Source: TWA4 sp964613155
GTDB lineage: Bacteria > Bacillota > Clostridia > Lachnospirales > Lachnospiraceae
Assembly: GCA_964613155.1 (NCBI GenBank)
Contig: CAZTHP010000079.1
Coordinates: 1 to 12,237 of the forward strand
Direction: 5' to 3'
Length of the DNA stretch: 12,237 bases
Numbering within the stretch: position 1 is the stretch's first letter; every line of letters begins with the position of its first letter. Below the pieces are notes generated by a model, which worked only from the letters and a program-made list of their open reading frames with translations, did no database searches and was not told where the DNA came from. Position numbers and translations under genes: made by a program. Below are positions 1 to 6,362 of the stretch, in pieces.

Positions 1-45
1 GGACGTATTGAAGCTCCCGAAGGATGGATCAAAGTTATCAAATAA
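1..45 (+). CDS. 3' end of an unidentified gene
   Basis: An open frame enters from the left edge and ends at TAA (43-45), giving the C-terminal peptide GRIEAPEGWIKVIK. Fourteen residues are too few to assign a family. It is considered real because an intrinsic terminator in the same orientation follows at 260-302 and no other gene would use it. The roughly 215 bp between stop codon and terminator are filled by a degenerate repeat array. Confidence 0.5.
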   Translation, partial: GRIEAPEGWIKVIK

Positions 46-57
46 TCCATTTTGCGC

Positions 58-226
58 GATGAATCGCTTTTGTGAGCAATCTATCATTCATTTATCACTT
101 TAATTAATGAATGATTTTCACAAGCAATCATTCTGATTACTCTAATTAATCAATGGCTTTCACAAGTGATCATTCTAATGACTCTAATTAATCGCTTTTG
201 CAAGTAAGCATTTTGAACTTAACAGA
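58..226. repeat. Degenerate 42-bp tandem repeat array
   Basis: The landmark TAATTAAT recurs at 101, 143 and 185, exactly 42 bp apart. Each unit continues with a CAAG(C/T)(A/G)ATCATTCT-like core. A more diverged copy precedes them from about 58 (GAATCGCTTTTGTGAGCAATC aligned to the same register). No unit is identical to the next, so the array is old or fast-decaying. It lies between the stop of the left-edge gene and its terminator, so it would be transcribed as 3' UTR. No coding frame is apparent. Confidence 0.75.
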
Positions 227-259
227 TTATGTGAGTGATACTCAATTATACAAGTTTTT

Positions 260-305
260 AATGGGCGTTTTCCTTGTTTATTTCTAAAGGAAAATGCCCA
301 TTTTT
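260..305 (+). terminator. Rho-independent terminator of the left-edge gene
   Basis: The arm ATGGGCGTTTTCCTT (261-275) pairs with AAGGAAAATGCCCAT (287-301) with one G-U wobble. The loop is about 11 nt, followed by a T run (301-305). The T run is on the plus strand only, so this serves plus-strand transcription rather than the convergent hydrolase gene. Confidence 0.85.
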
Positions 306-313
306 CAAATTCA

Positions 314-452
314 AAAATCGTTTTAAAAATACAATTAAAAATTCCCAATGCAACAAATCATCTTAAAACACAATTAACAATCTTTGAATTAACAAATTAT
401 CTTAAAACGCAATTAACAATCTTTCAATCAATAAATCATTTTAAAAATCTAA
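314..452. repeat. 39-bp tandem repeat array overlapping the hydrolase 3' end
   Basis: Copies start at 314, 353, 392 and 431, exactly 39 bp apart, each with a core like ACAAATCATCTTAAAA followed by CAATTAACAATCTTT. The copies at 353 and 392 are nearly identical. The fourth copy crosses the stop codon (436-438) of the minus-strand alpha/beta hydrolase and encodes its last few residues, so the array has grown into, or out of, the gene's end. Confidence 0.8.
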
Positions 453-1431
453 ACAAAAATCTCCAATATTGTCTTTGCACCTGTTCTGATGCCATATAAA
501 TCTCATGTTTTGTTCCAGGTACTCGTACTAAATACGATTCAGGAGTTTTTTCTGCCAAACGAAGCTGCCCTTCTAAGGTAACTAAATCATCTTCTTCTGC
601 TGAAAAAATACAAACCGGAATCTGAATTTGTCGCTTTTCTTTTCGAATTATTTTAGTTGCTTTTATTGCTTCCCTCAACCAGGAATAGCTTCCAGCTGTA
701 TTTTGAAGTTCTGGCTCGATCAAACGTTTTTGATGATAATATTCAAAACGTTCCCGATTTGAACCACAGCTTTCTTCAAAACGAGCATCTGTCTGAAACG
801 CACCTTGTCCCATAATATACGCTTCTGATTTTCCCGTTTTACACATCCAATTGGAAATGATTTCCGCTGCAATCTGCGGCATTCCAAGTTTAATCCCCAA
901 CATAGGCGCTGTCAAAACAGCTTTTTGAACCCGTCCAGGATACATTTGCAAATATCGACTTGCAATAGCACCACCCATCGAATGTGCATAAATATAAAAT
1001 GGTACTTCTGTTCCTGCTTTTGGTACCACAATTTCTTCTATAAAGCCTCGAAAATCTTCCACATAATCAGAAAAATGTTTCACGTGAGTTAAAGAAAAAT
1101 CACTTCTTTTATTTTCACGAACAGATTTTCCATGACCTCTGTGATCCAATAAAAACACATGATAATGCTCCTTTAAAAAATAATAGATTACTTCTTTATA
1201 TTTTTCTGCACATTCTGTAAATCCATGAGACACAATTACCGTTCCAACAGGCTTCTCAGATTTATAAGATTCGTAATATAAATATTTTCCTTTTTCCCGT
1301 TCATAGAAACCATATTTTTTTTTCTGGTTTAAGTATGGTTCCACCTTATTTTTCATCATTTCTTTATATTCTGCATCGCAGATGCAAGGATATGCATTCT
1401 TCTTTTGCAGATTTAACTTTATTTTTCTCAT
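436..1431 (-). CDS. Alpha/beta hydrolase, monoacylglycerol lipase / serine aminopeptidase S33 type
   Basis: This is a cytoplasmic serine hydrolase of the lysophospholipase/monoglyceride lipase (Hydrolase_4) family. Visible motifs, numbered from the start used here: the oxyanion-side HGF near 69-71, DHRGHGKS near 96-103, the nucleophile elbow AHSMGG (Ser151), a probable acid in EEDDLV (about Asp281), and the catalytic His in GTKHEI (His309). All three triad members are present and the length of 331 aa is normal. The frame can be extended nine codons upstream to 1458, but that ATG has no ribosome binding site. The ATG at 1429-1431 is preceded by AGAAGGGATGG, so it is preferred. The substrate cannot be told from sequence. 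The last codons lie inside a 39-bp repeat array. A degenerate parS-like sequence occurs within the gene at 1076-1091. Confidence 0.9.
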   Translation of the reverse strand: MRKIKLNLQKKNAYPCICDAEYKEMMKNKVEPYLNQKKKYGFYEREKGKYLYYESYKSEKPVGTVIVSHGFTECAEKYKEVIYYFLKEHYHVFLLDHRGHGKSVRENKRSDFSLTHVKHFSDYVEDFRGFIEEIVVPKAGTEVPFYIYAHSMGGAIASRYLQMYPGRVQKAVLTAPMLGIKLGMPQIAAEIISNWMCKTGKSEAYIMGQGAFQTDARFEESCGSNRERFEYYHQKRLIEPELQNTAGSYSWLREAIKATKIIRKEKRQIQIPVCIFSAEEDDLVTLEGQLRLAEKTPESYLVRVPGTKHEIYMASEQVQRQYWRFLFRFLK

Positions 1432-1561
1432 ATAGCACCATCCCTTCTCTTTTGGCATTTTTTAACTTTTATTTTTCTATCTTGTCTTTCAAAGTCTACC
1501 ATTTCAAACTCTTTCACACTCTGTATGTTACGTTCCGTTTTTAAACAGCTTTCTTTTCCAA

Positions 1562-1594
1562 ACTTTACTGATTGCAATTCACTTTACTAATTGC
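1562..1594. repeat. Two-copy 14-bp direct repeat after the lysR stop
   Basis: ACTTTACTGATTGC (1562-1575) and ACTTTACTAATTGC (1581-1594) differ by one base and are spaced 19 bp start to start. They sit 12 bp beyond the LysR stop codon in the 147-bp gap before the hydrolase gene. They could be protein sites for the hydrolase promoter or a minimal version of the post-stop repeats seen elsewhere in the window. Confidence 0.6.
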
Positions 1595-1605
1595 ACTTCT
1601 TCGTT

Positions 1606-2502
1606 CTAATCTCCATAAATTACAGTTTCTGCTTTTTTGACTAGTTTTCGCACATCCATATCTGCCTGAAAACTATAAAGCAATCCATATGGTATACTAT
1701 AATTCCAATTGACGGGTATCGATACCAACCCTGGATGAACATCTTTCCAACATTCAATCATAAGCAAAACATTTCTAGTCTCCGCACAGCGATTGAAAAC
1801 AGAAAGATCATAAAAATATGGGGTGTCTTCGATTTTTATTTTGGGATGATTTTTTGCCAAATCGCTGCGAATATGATCATTAATATCCGAATCACCTTTT
1901 TTTACCATCATCAGCGTTTCCCCATACAAATCTTCTACTTCTATCATTGATTTGTTGGCCAAAGGATGCTCACGCGATACCGCAACCATTTTTTTATATC
2001 GCCCAAGCGGAAGAAAATTGCAATGGGAGAGCCACGCTTTGGAATCGCATACTCCTATCAAAAAATCAAATTTTTCTCCCAGTTTTTTAATTTCGCCTAA
2101 AATTCCTTCATGATCATCTTCAAAAGGAACCAGATGCAGCTTATATCCTGAAAAATGAGAATTAATCTGATACCACAAATCCATAAATGGCTTCACTGGA
2201 TTGAGTATAGAAGTGCCTACACAAAAAATCTTCTCACAACTTTGGGCAGCAGCATGGGCAGCATTTATCGACTTTTGAGAATAATCAATCATAAATTTCG
2301 CGTCCCGATAGACAACCTTTCCAGCTGGAGTTGTCCGTACCCCCAACGAAGTTCTATCTATCAATTTAAGGTTCAGATGTTTTTCCAATGTATTCATCTG
2401 CTTCATCACTGCTGTTGGAGAAATAAACAACTTTTCTGCCGCTTTTGTAAAACTTCCGCTTTCCACAACGGCCACATACGTATGAAGTAATGGATTGTAC
2501 AT
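1606..2502 (-). CDS. LysR-family transcriptional regulator
   Basis: DNA-binding regulator of 298 aa, the usual LysR length. The N-terminal winged helix-turn-helix is clear: SGSFTKAAEKLFISPTAVMK followed by the typical LE.HL...L.DR......T.AG segment (about residues 15-65). A periplasmic-binding-like effector domain follows (about 90-290), whose ligand cannot be read from sequence. The ATG at 2500-2502 has a good ribosome binding site (AGAGGTG, about 6 nt away). It is divergent from the flavodoxin-family oxidoreductase at 2779, the classic arrangement for a LysR regulator and its target. That pairing is inference. Its own promoter and a palindrome over the start site (2513-2562) suggest autoregulation. 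Confidence 0.93.
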   Translation of the reverse strand: MYNPLLHTYVAVVESGSFTKAAEKLFISPTAVMKQMNTLEKHLNLKLIDRTSLGVRTTPAGKVVYRDAKFMIDYSQKSINAAHAAAQSCEKIFCVGTSILNPVKPFMDLWYQINSHFSGYKLHLVPFEDDHEGILGEIKKLGEKFDFLIGVCDSKAWLSHCNFLPLGRYKKMVAVSREHPLANKSMIEVEDLYGETLMMVKKGDSDINDHIRSDLAKNHPKIKIEDTPYFYDLSVFNRCAETRNVLLMIECWKDVHPGLVSIPVNWNYSIPYGLLYSFQADMDVRKLVKKAETVIYGD

Positions 2503-2512
2503 ATCACACCTC

Positions 2513-2531
2513 TATAAACTTTTAGTTTATA
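2513..2531. promoter_or_regulatory. Probable LysR autoregulatory operator
   Basis: TATAAACT-TTT-AGTTTATA is a perfect palindrome with 8-bp arms and a 3-bp centre. It covers the predicted transcription start of the regulator and ends about 10 bp before its start codon. LysR proteins bind AT-rich interrupted dyads, so self-repression is the simplest reading. Which protein binds is inferred. Confidence 0.55.
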
Positions 2532-2533
2532 AA

Positions 2534-2562
2534 ACAATAACATATTGGATATTCTCTGTCAA
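2534..2562 (-). promoter_or_regulatory. Promoter of the lysR-type gene
   Basis: On the minus strand a perfect -35 TTGACA (2557-2562) is followed after 17 bp by TATTGT (2534-2539, 4 of 6 to consensus). Transcription would start near 2527, about 25 nt before the start codon. Confidence 0.65.
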
Positions 2563-2579
2563 TTTATTTCGTGATATCC
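2547..2579. promoter_or_regulatory. Wide-spaced inverted repeat around the lysR -35
   Basis: GGATAT (2547-2552) and ATATCC (2574-2579) flank the -35 hexamer of the regulator gene with a 21-bp spacer, about two helical turns. It could be a second operator. Six-base arms in AT-rich DNA can arise by chance. Confidence 0.3.
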
Positions 2580-2674
2580 TAAAAATCACAGTTACCAATT
2601 CAAAACATTTATTTATCGAACAATTTATCATACAATTCTGAATTTTTGCCAAAAGAACAAAATACTCCAATTAA

Positions 2675-2712
2675 AATCCAGGTTTACAATCCAGGTTCTA
2701 ATCTGACAAAAT
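2675..2712 (+). promoter_or_regulatory. Candidate promoter with direct repeats for the flavoprotein gene
   Basis: AATCCAGGTT occurs twice, at 2675-2684 and 2688-2697 (13 bp apart). TTTACA (2683-2688) lies between the copies and could be a -35 paired with CAAAAT (2707-2712) at 18-bp spacing. The -10 is weak, which would fit an activator-dependent promoter. The repeated decamers could be activator half-sites. Confidence 0.35.
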
Positions 2713-2778
2713 AGAAAAAAGATAAAAAGATAAAAGATAAAAAAATGGAACAAAGAAAAAGAAAGGAAGCCTAACACT

Positions 2779-3315
2779 ATGAAGAAAAAAGTACTCATAT
2801 TATCTGGAAGTCCCAGAAAAAACGGAAATTCTGATTTACTTTGCAACGAATTTATGAAAGGTGCCCTAGAAGCTGGACATGAAGTCGAAAAAATCCGCGT
2901 ACAGGAAAAAAATGTTCAATACTGTAAGGCTTGTTACGCCTGTCGCGAAGCAGGAATTTGTTCGATCAAAGATGATATGGCAGATATCTTACAAAAAATG
3001 ATTGACTGCGATGTAATGGTTCTTGCCAGTCCTGTTTATTTTTATTCTATTGATGCACAATTGAAAGCTGTCATTGACCGCAGTGTTGCACGGTGGACTG
3101 AAGTGAAAAATAAAGAATTTTATTATATTGTTACTGCTGCGGATGGTGAAGAAGCTGCTGCCCAAACAACACTTGCATGTTTTAGAGGATATGCTGACTG
3201 TGTAAATGGCGCAAAAGAAATGGGCATTATTTATGGAATGGGTGTATATGAAAAAGGGGAAATTTTGGAAACAAAAGCCATGAATGATGCCTATCAAATG
3301 GGAAAAAGCATCTAG
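2779..3315 (+). CDS. Flavodoxin-family NAD(P)H-dependent oxidoreductase (iron-sulfur flavoprotein-like)
   Basis: A 178-aa FMN-binding protein of the NADPH-dependent FMN reductase / iron-sulfur flavoprotein superfamily. The first beta strand and phosphate loop LILSGSPRKNGNS (about residues 6-18) bind FMN phosphate. A cysteine cluster CKACYACREAGIC (about 49-61) followed by DDM is the compact Cys motif seen in these proteins. ASPVYFYS (about 84-91) is the second flavin-contact loop. The ATG follows AAAGGAAG about 9 nt upstream. It is divergent from the LysR regulator, which probably controls it (inference). Electron donor and acceptor are unknown. Downstream is an AT-rich gap and a hairpin at 3462-3496. 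Confidence 0.9.
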   Translation: MKKKVLILSGSPRKNGNSDLLCNEFMKGALEAGHEVEKIRVQEKNVQYCKACYACREAGICSIKDDMADILQKMIDCDVMVLASPVYFYSIDAQLKAVIDRSVARWTEVKNKEFYYIVTAADGEEAAAQTTLACFRGYADCVNGAKEMGIIYGMGVYEKGEILETKAMNDAYQMGKSI

Positions 3316-3461
3316 AAAACATCAAAACACTTAACTCAAACATAAAAACAAATGAAATAAAAACAACTACAAGGAAAACAAAAAAACAACAACAGGATAT
3401 GCTGCAACGAGCCAGAGACTATGAAGAAAAGTCTGTAAATAAGATCTTCTATGATAATGAT

Positions 3462-3496
3462 AGGCGAAAGGCTGGCTTTAAATCAGCTTTTCGCCT
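3462..3496 (+). terminator. Stem-loop, possible terminator downstream of the flavoprotein gene
   Basis: AGGCGAAAGGCTG (3462-3474) pairs with CAGCTTTTCGCCT (3484-3496) over 13 bp with one wobble and a 9-nt loop. The following TAGTTTATATA is only weakly U-rich. It lies about 147 bp past the stop codon at 3315. The flavoprotein transcript or the neighbouring insertion-sequence remnant could account for it. Confidence 0.4.
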
Positions 3497-3535
3497 TAGT
3501 TTATATATAGCAGTTGTAAAATGGCAGGTCAAGAG

Positions 3536-3554
3536 CAGGCGGTGCTGCCGCCTG
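3536..3554. repeat. GC-rich hairpin just outside the transposase 3' end
   Basis: CAGGCGG (3536-3542) and CCGCCTG (3548-3554) form a perfect 7-bp stem with a 5-nt loop, strikingly GC-rich for this region. It lies 22 bp beyond the ancestral stop of the IS256-type transposase and was probably carried by the insertion sequence. No T run follows on either strand. Confidence 0.5.
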
Positions 3555-3575
3555 TCTTATCAGCAGAACTATCGT

Positions 3576-3842
3576 TTATTCTGGTAAGTGTCCTTCGTAC
3601 ATGATACTGAGTTTACCATAGACCTGACCTTAGTTTCGAATAGTCGTGGTCCATTTTTTCGTAGTTTCAAAAGTCGCCAGATACAGGGCTTTCAGCAGCG
3701 CTGTATCGCTTGGAAACATGCTCTGCTGGCGGTTGAGCTTACGGTATGTAGAATTCAAGGATTCAATGGCATTGGTCATGTAAATGACCTTTCTGACGGT
3801 TGCGAGAGTGTGAAACTTTTTCTGTAAATAATTCTTTTGAAT
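3576..3842 (-). pseudogene. Remnant of an IS256-family transposase (C-terminal end only)
   Basis: The minus strand reads VRKVIYMTNAIESLN, then FPSDTALLKALYLATFE and KKWTTTIRN, the highly conserved C-terminal part of Mutator-type IS256 transposases (family members read TTNAIESLN and KKWTMPIRNW). The conserved Trp after IRN is here a TAA stop (3630-3632). Translation continuing past it in the same frame gives GQVYGKLSIMYEGHLPE, the expected family C-terminus, and the ancestral stop at 3576-3578. Only about 85 of the roughly 400 residues remain. Upstream of about 3842 similarity fades and the frame runs into the kinase gene. It has lost its catalytic N-terminal two thirds and is inactive. Confidence 0.85.
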
Positions 3843-3945
3843 TTTTAGATACAAAAATACATTCCCTTCTAGGTAATAAGTCTTTATAATTTCACTTGTC
3901 TGCCTTGAAAGGAGTATGTCATAAAGCAATTTTTTTCCTTTTTTC

Positions 3946-4809
3946 TTATTTTCGCAGTTTGGAAAGAACTTCTTCAAAGCATACACCATCCAGTAAGGGT
4001 ATTTCTAATTCTATGGATCGTTCTATGCATAACTTAACAAAATGAGAGGCTTTCCGGACAGATTTTTCAAATGGAACTTGATTTACTGCATCAGCTGCTA
4101 AAATAGATGCAAAAATATCTCCGGTTCCAGGTCGTGATGAACCAATTTTATGCGTTCTGATAAAGCATCCTTTATAATTTGAATCTTGTTCCCTAATTTC
4201 TTGATCATAACAATAATTTGCAATAAACTCTCCCTGCAAAATACCTGTAATTACAATTTTTTTAGGTCCCATTTCCAGAAGCTTTTCCACAAGCTCCTGA
4301 ACTTCAGCTCGTTTCCAGCCTTCAAGTTTATACGGTGTATCAGTCAAAATACAGGCTTCCGTCAAATTTGGTGTTAAAATATCCGCATAAGAAACCAGTT
4401 GTTTCATCTCCTGACACATATCGGACGTATAGGTTGCATAGGGAACTCCGCTGTCTCCCATAACCGGATCGACTAATACCTGTGTCTCTTTCCCCCGAAA
4501 TTCTTTTATAAAATCTTCTACAATTGCAATTTGTTGCTTGGAACCCAAAAAGCCACTTGCAATTCCATCAAATGATAAATTCATTTTTTTCCATTCCGCA
4601 ATATACGCTTCCATATGATTCGTATAATCATCAAAATAAAAGCTTTCATATTCTGTATGATTTGACAAGATAGAGGTCGGAATTGGACAACATTGTACTT
4701 TCATCGTAGAAATGATGGGAAGCGCTACTGCAATCGAACATCTTCCAAATCCCGTAAAATCATTAATAACTGCTATTCTTTTCTGTCGATTCTGTAATTT
4801 CTTTTCCAT
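3946..4809 (-). CDS. pdxY: Pyridoxamine/pyridoxal kinase (PfkB/ribokinase superfamily)
   Basis: ATP-dependent kinase of the vitamin B6 salvage pathway, which phosphorylates pyridoxal, pyridoxine or pyridoxamine in the cytoplasm. The 287-aa protein is full length. Visible signatures: NDFTGFGRCS near residues 16-25; LVDPVMGDSG near 111-120; ADILTPNLTEACIL near 142-155; and the anion hole with catalytic Asp in SRPGTGDIF near 229-237. The pattern matches the pyridoxamine kinase branch common in Lachnospiraceae. The exact B6 vitamer is inferred, so the symbol is tentative. The start ATG (4807-4809) has only a weak upstream GGGTTAG, so translation may be modest. A 35/36-bp repeat array fills the gap upstream, and the decayed transposase abuts the 3' end. 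No clear terminator follows. Confidence 0.9.
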   Translation of the reverse strand: MEKKLQNRQKRIAVINDFTGFGRCSIAVALPIISTMKVQCCPIPTSILSNHTEYESFYFDDYTNHMEAYIAEWKKMNLSFDGIASGFLGSKQQIAIVEDFIKEFRGKETQVLVDPVMGDSGVPYATYTSDMCQEMKQLVSYADILTPNLTEACILTDTPYKLEGWKRAEVQELVEKLLEMGPKKIVITGILQGEFIANYCYDQEIREQDSNYKGCFIRTHKIGSSRPGTGDIFASILAADAVNQVPFEKSVRKASHFVKLCIERSIELEIPLLDGVCFEEVLSKLRK

Positions 4810-4861
4810 ATCAAGCTAACCCATTTTTAACGTTTCTTTTTGATTTTACTTTTGCTTTTTG

Positions 4862-5035
4862 TTTTCACTTATTTTTTTCAATTTTGGTTATTTTTTGACT
4901 CCATTTATTTTTTCAATTTTGGTTATTTTTTGACTCCACTTATTTTTTTCGATTTTGACTATTTTTTGACTCCATTTATTTTTTCAATTTTGATTATTTT
5001 TTGACTCCACTTATTTTTTTCGATTTTATTTATCC
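4862..5035. repeat. 35/36-bp tandem repeats with a 71-bp higher-order period
   Basis: GACTCC recurs at 4897, 4932, 4968 and 5003, giving spacings of 35, 36 and 35 bp. Units alternate between a form with CCATTTATTTTTTCAATTTT and one with CCACTTATTTTTTTCGATTTT, so the array is an A-B-A-B dimer repeat. This points to growth by duplication of a two-unit block. It fills the gap between the stop of the parS-bearing gene (5088) and the start of the pyridoxamine kinase (4809). If transcribed as 3' UTR of the former, it is an A-rich RNA. Confidence 0.9.
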
Positions 5036-5058
5036 TTTTAAATTTCACTTTTCCTTTC

Positions 5059-5077
5059 AAGCATAGCGTTTATGCTT
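5059..5077. other. Small hairpin after the stop codon
   Basis: AAGCATA (5059-5065) and TATGCTT (5071-5077) are perfect arms around a 5-nt loop, 10 bp beyond the stop at 5088. There is no T run, so it does not look like a terminator. Confidence 0.35.
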
Positions 5078-5087
5078 ATCCAGTTCC

Positions 5088-6239
5088 TTAATCTGCATAA
5101 GTATCAAATAAAGACATTTGTACATAATCAGACATTTTAGGTACAGTCTTTCCGATAAAATTCAGCAAATCTGATTTTCGAATCTGTCCCGCATGAACTT
5201 CTCTTTCAAAAACCACATCATCCATATGCAGTTCATGAATTTCTGATATTTGATCGGATATGGAAAAGAAACGAATCTCTTTTCCTTCCATAACCGCCAC
5301 TGCAATATCCGTAAGAATTGCCTCCGATACCGGTCCAAATACCCATAATTCATCTGCTGTCCGAATCAATTGATGGCAACACTCTATAATTTCATCTTTT
5401 TTAACCATTTCATTTAAATAAAATCCGTAATTCATAAATGGGTTAACTGCTGCGACTCCCTGTTTAACAGCAAACTGAACCACAACTTCTTTCGCATAAA
5501 ACCAGCTTTTGGAATGCGTCACATAAACCATTTTACGAATATTCCGTTTGCCTGCTTTGATCCGAAGCCGCTTCATATCTTCTTCCATGCGACGTTGCTT
5601 TTGTTCCACAATGGACTGTGCCCATATTCCAGCTTTTAAAATATCCTCTGATTCATATTCTTTTGACTGCTCATCTACCACTTGATGCTCTGGTGTCCAC
5701 ATCAAATTATCCGTTTCCAACACCATTTCATCACTCGTTAATAATGCTGTACCTTCTTTTACAGAAATAGTGGTTACTTTTTGGATATTTTCCAATTCTT
5801 CTTTTAAATTACTCCGAAGTAATACGGCAAAACGAGATTTTTCATCTGTATTAAGCAGTAAATTTCCTGTAATTCCTACCTGCGCCGTCAATTTCTGATA
5901 TACTTTTTTTACAATTATTTTGCCATCCTCAGATATCTCAGATGCCATTTCTTTCTTTTGTAAAAATTCATCTTTTGATAATTCAAAACTTCCTTGATTT
6001 TGATTATCAGTTTTTGTCTCCGCAGTTTCAAATCTACATAATGTTTCACGTGAAACATTATCCTCCAATCTTGTATTTCTCTCTGCGATAACAAAACGAA
6101 TTCGATTTGTTTTTAATAAATAACCTGCAAATAATGCAGCTAAATTATCTCCTAATATCACCGCTTCATAGAAACTGTTCTTCATAGATTTCTTTTCCAC
6201 TCTATCGTTTCCTTTTACATGAGTTTCTTCCTTGTTCAT
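5088..6239 (-). CDS. Two-domain protein: Rossmann-like N-terminus and deoxyribosyltransferase-like (DUF7768/DUF4406-type) C-terminus
   Basis: Cytoplasmic protein of 383 aa with no signal peptide. Near residues 24-54 the segment EAVILGDNLAALFAGYLL followed by IRFVIAER has the beta-alpha-beta pattern of FAD/NAD-binding proteins, but the usual GxGxxG glycines are mostly replaced. A charged, low-complexity stretch (about 55-110) follows. It contains NVSRET, which is encoded by the parS site at 6042-6057. From about 236 to 318, KMVYVTHSKSWFYAKEVV, then NPFMNYGFY and TADELWVFGPVSEAI resemble the nucleoside 2-deoxyribosyltransferase-like fold (DUF7768/DUF4406). The ATG at 6237-6239 is preferred over 6243-6245 because AGAGG is 8 nt from it and almost touches the earlier ATG. 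The catalytic role is unknown. Confidence 0.8.
   Translation of the reverse strand: MNKEETHVKGNDRVEKKSMKNSFYEAVILGDNLAALFAGYLLKTNRIRFVIAERNTRLEDNVSRETLCRFETAETKTDNQNQGSFELSKDEFLQKKEMASEISEDGKIIVKKVYQKLTAQVGITGNLLLNTDEKSRFAVLLRSNLKEELENIQKVTTISVKEGTALLTSDEMVLETDNLMWTPEHQVVDEQSKEYESEDILKAGIWAQSIVEQKQRRMEEDMKRLRIKAGKRNIRKMVYVTHSKSWFYAKEVVVQFAVKQGVAAVNPFMNYGFYLNEMVKKDEIIECCHQLIRTADELWVFGPVSEAILTDIAVAVMEGKEIRFFSISDQISEIHELHMDDVVFEREVHAGQIRKSDLLNFIGKTVPKMSDYVQMSLFDTYAD
6038..6061. promoter_or_regulatory. parS: parS, ParB (Spo0J) centromere-like binding site
   Basis: TGTTTCACGTGAAACA at 6042-6057 is identical to the 16-bp parS consensus bound by ParB/Spo0J in Firmicutes. Four more bases on each side (ATAA and TTAT) extend it to a 24-bp perfect palindrome. 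The chance of this sequence at random in 12 kb is negligible. It lies inside a coding region, as many Bacillus parS sites do, where it encodes NVSRET in a poorly conserved linker. ParB loading here would help SMC recruitment and chromosome segregation. parS sites cluster near oriC, so the window is probably origin-proximal. Confidence 0.93.
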
Positions 6240-6300
6240 TTTCATTTCCTCTGCGTATGCGTAGATTATCCTTCTTCAAACTGCTATTATCATATCTTTG

Positions 6301-6333
6301 AAAAAACGCGCCTGACCATTGGCAGACACGTTT
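6301..6333 (-). terminator. Rho-independent terminator of mrp
   Basis: On the minus strand AAACGTGTCTG (6323-6333) pairs with CAGGCGCGTTT (6304-6314) through 11 bp including two G-U pairs, around an 8-nt loop. The T run continues to 6301. It lies about 140 nt past the mrp stop and separates mrp from the parS-bearing gene. Confidence 0.8.
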
Positions 6334-6362
6334 CAAATATTTATTAATTTCTCAGCAATTCC

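Noticed and set aside
2628..2846. Minus-strand 72-codon hydrophobic frame
   Set aside because: It is antisense to the start of the flavoprotein gene and to an A-rich leader. Poly-A read backwards gives Phe/Leu-rich translation, and there is no ribosome binding site.
3399..3587. Plus-strand 62-codon frame after the flavoprotein gene
   Set aside because: Its first dozen residues look gene-like, but the rest runs through two hairpins and the transposase end. At best it is a truncated relic, so it is mentioned only in the IS256 finding.
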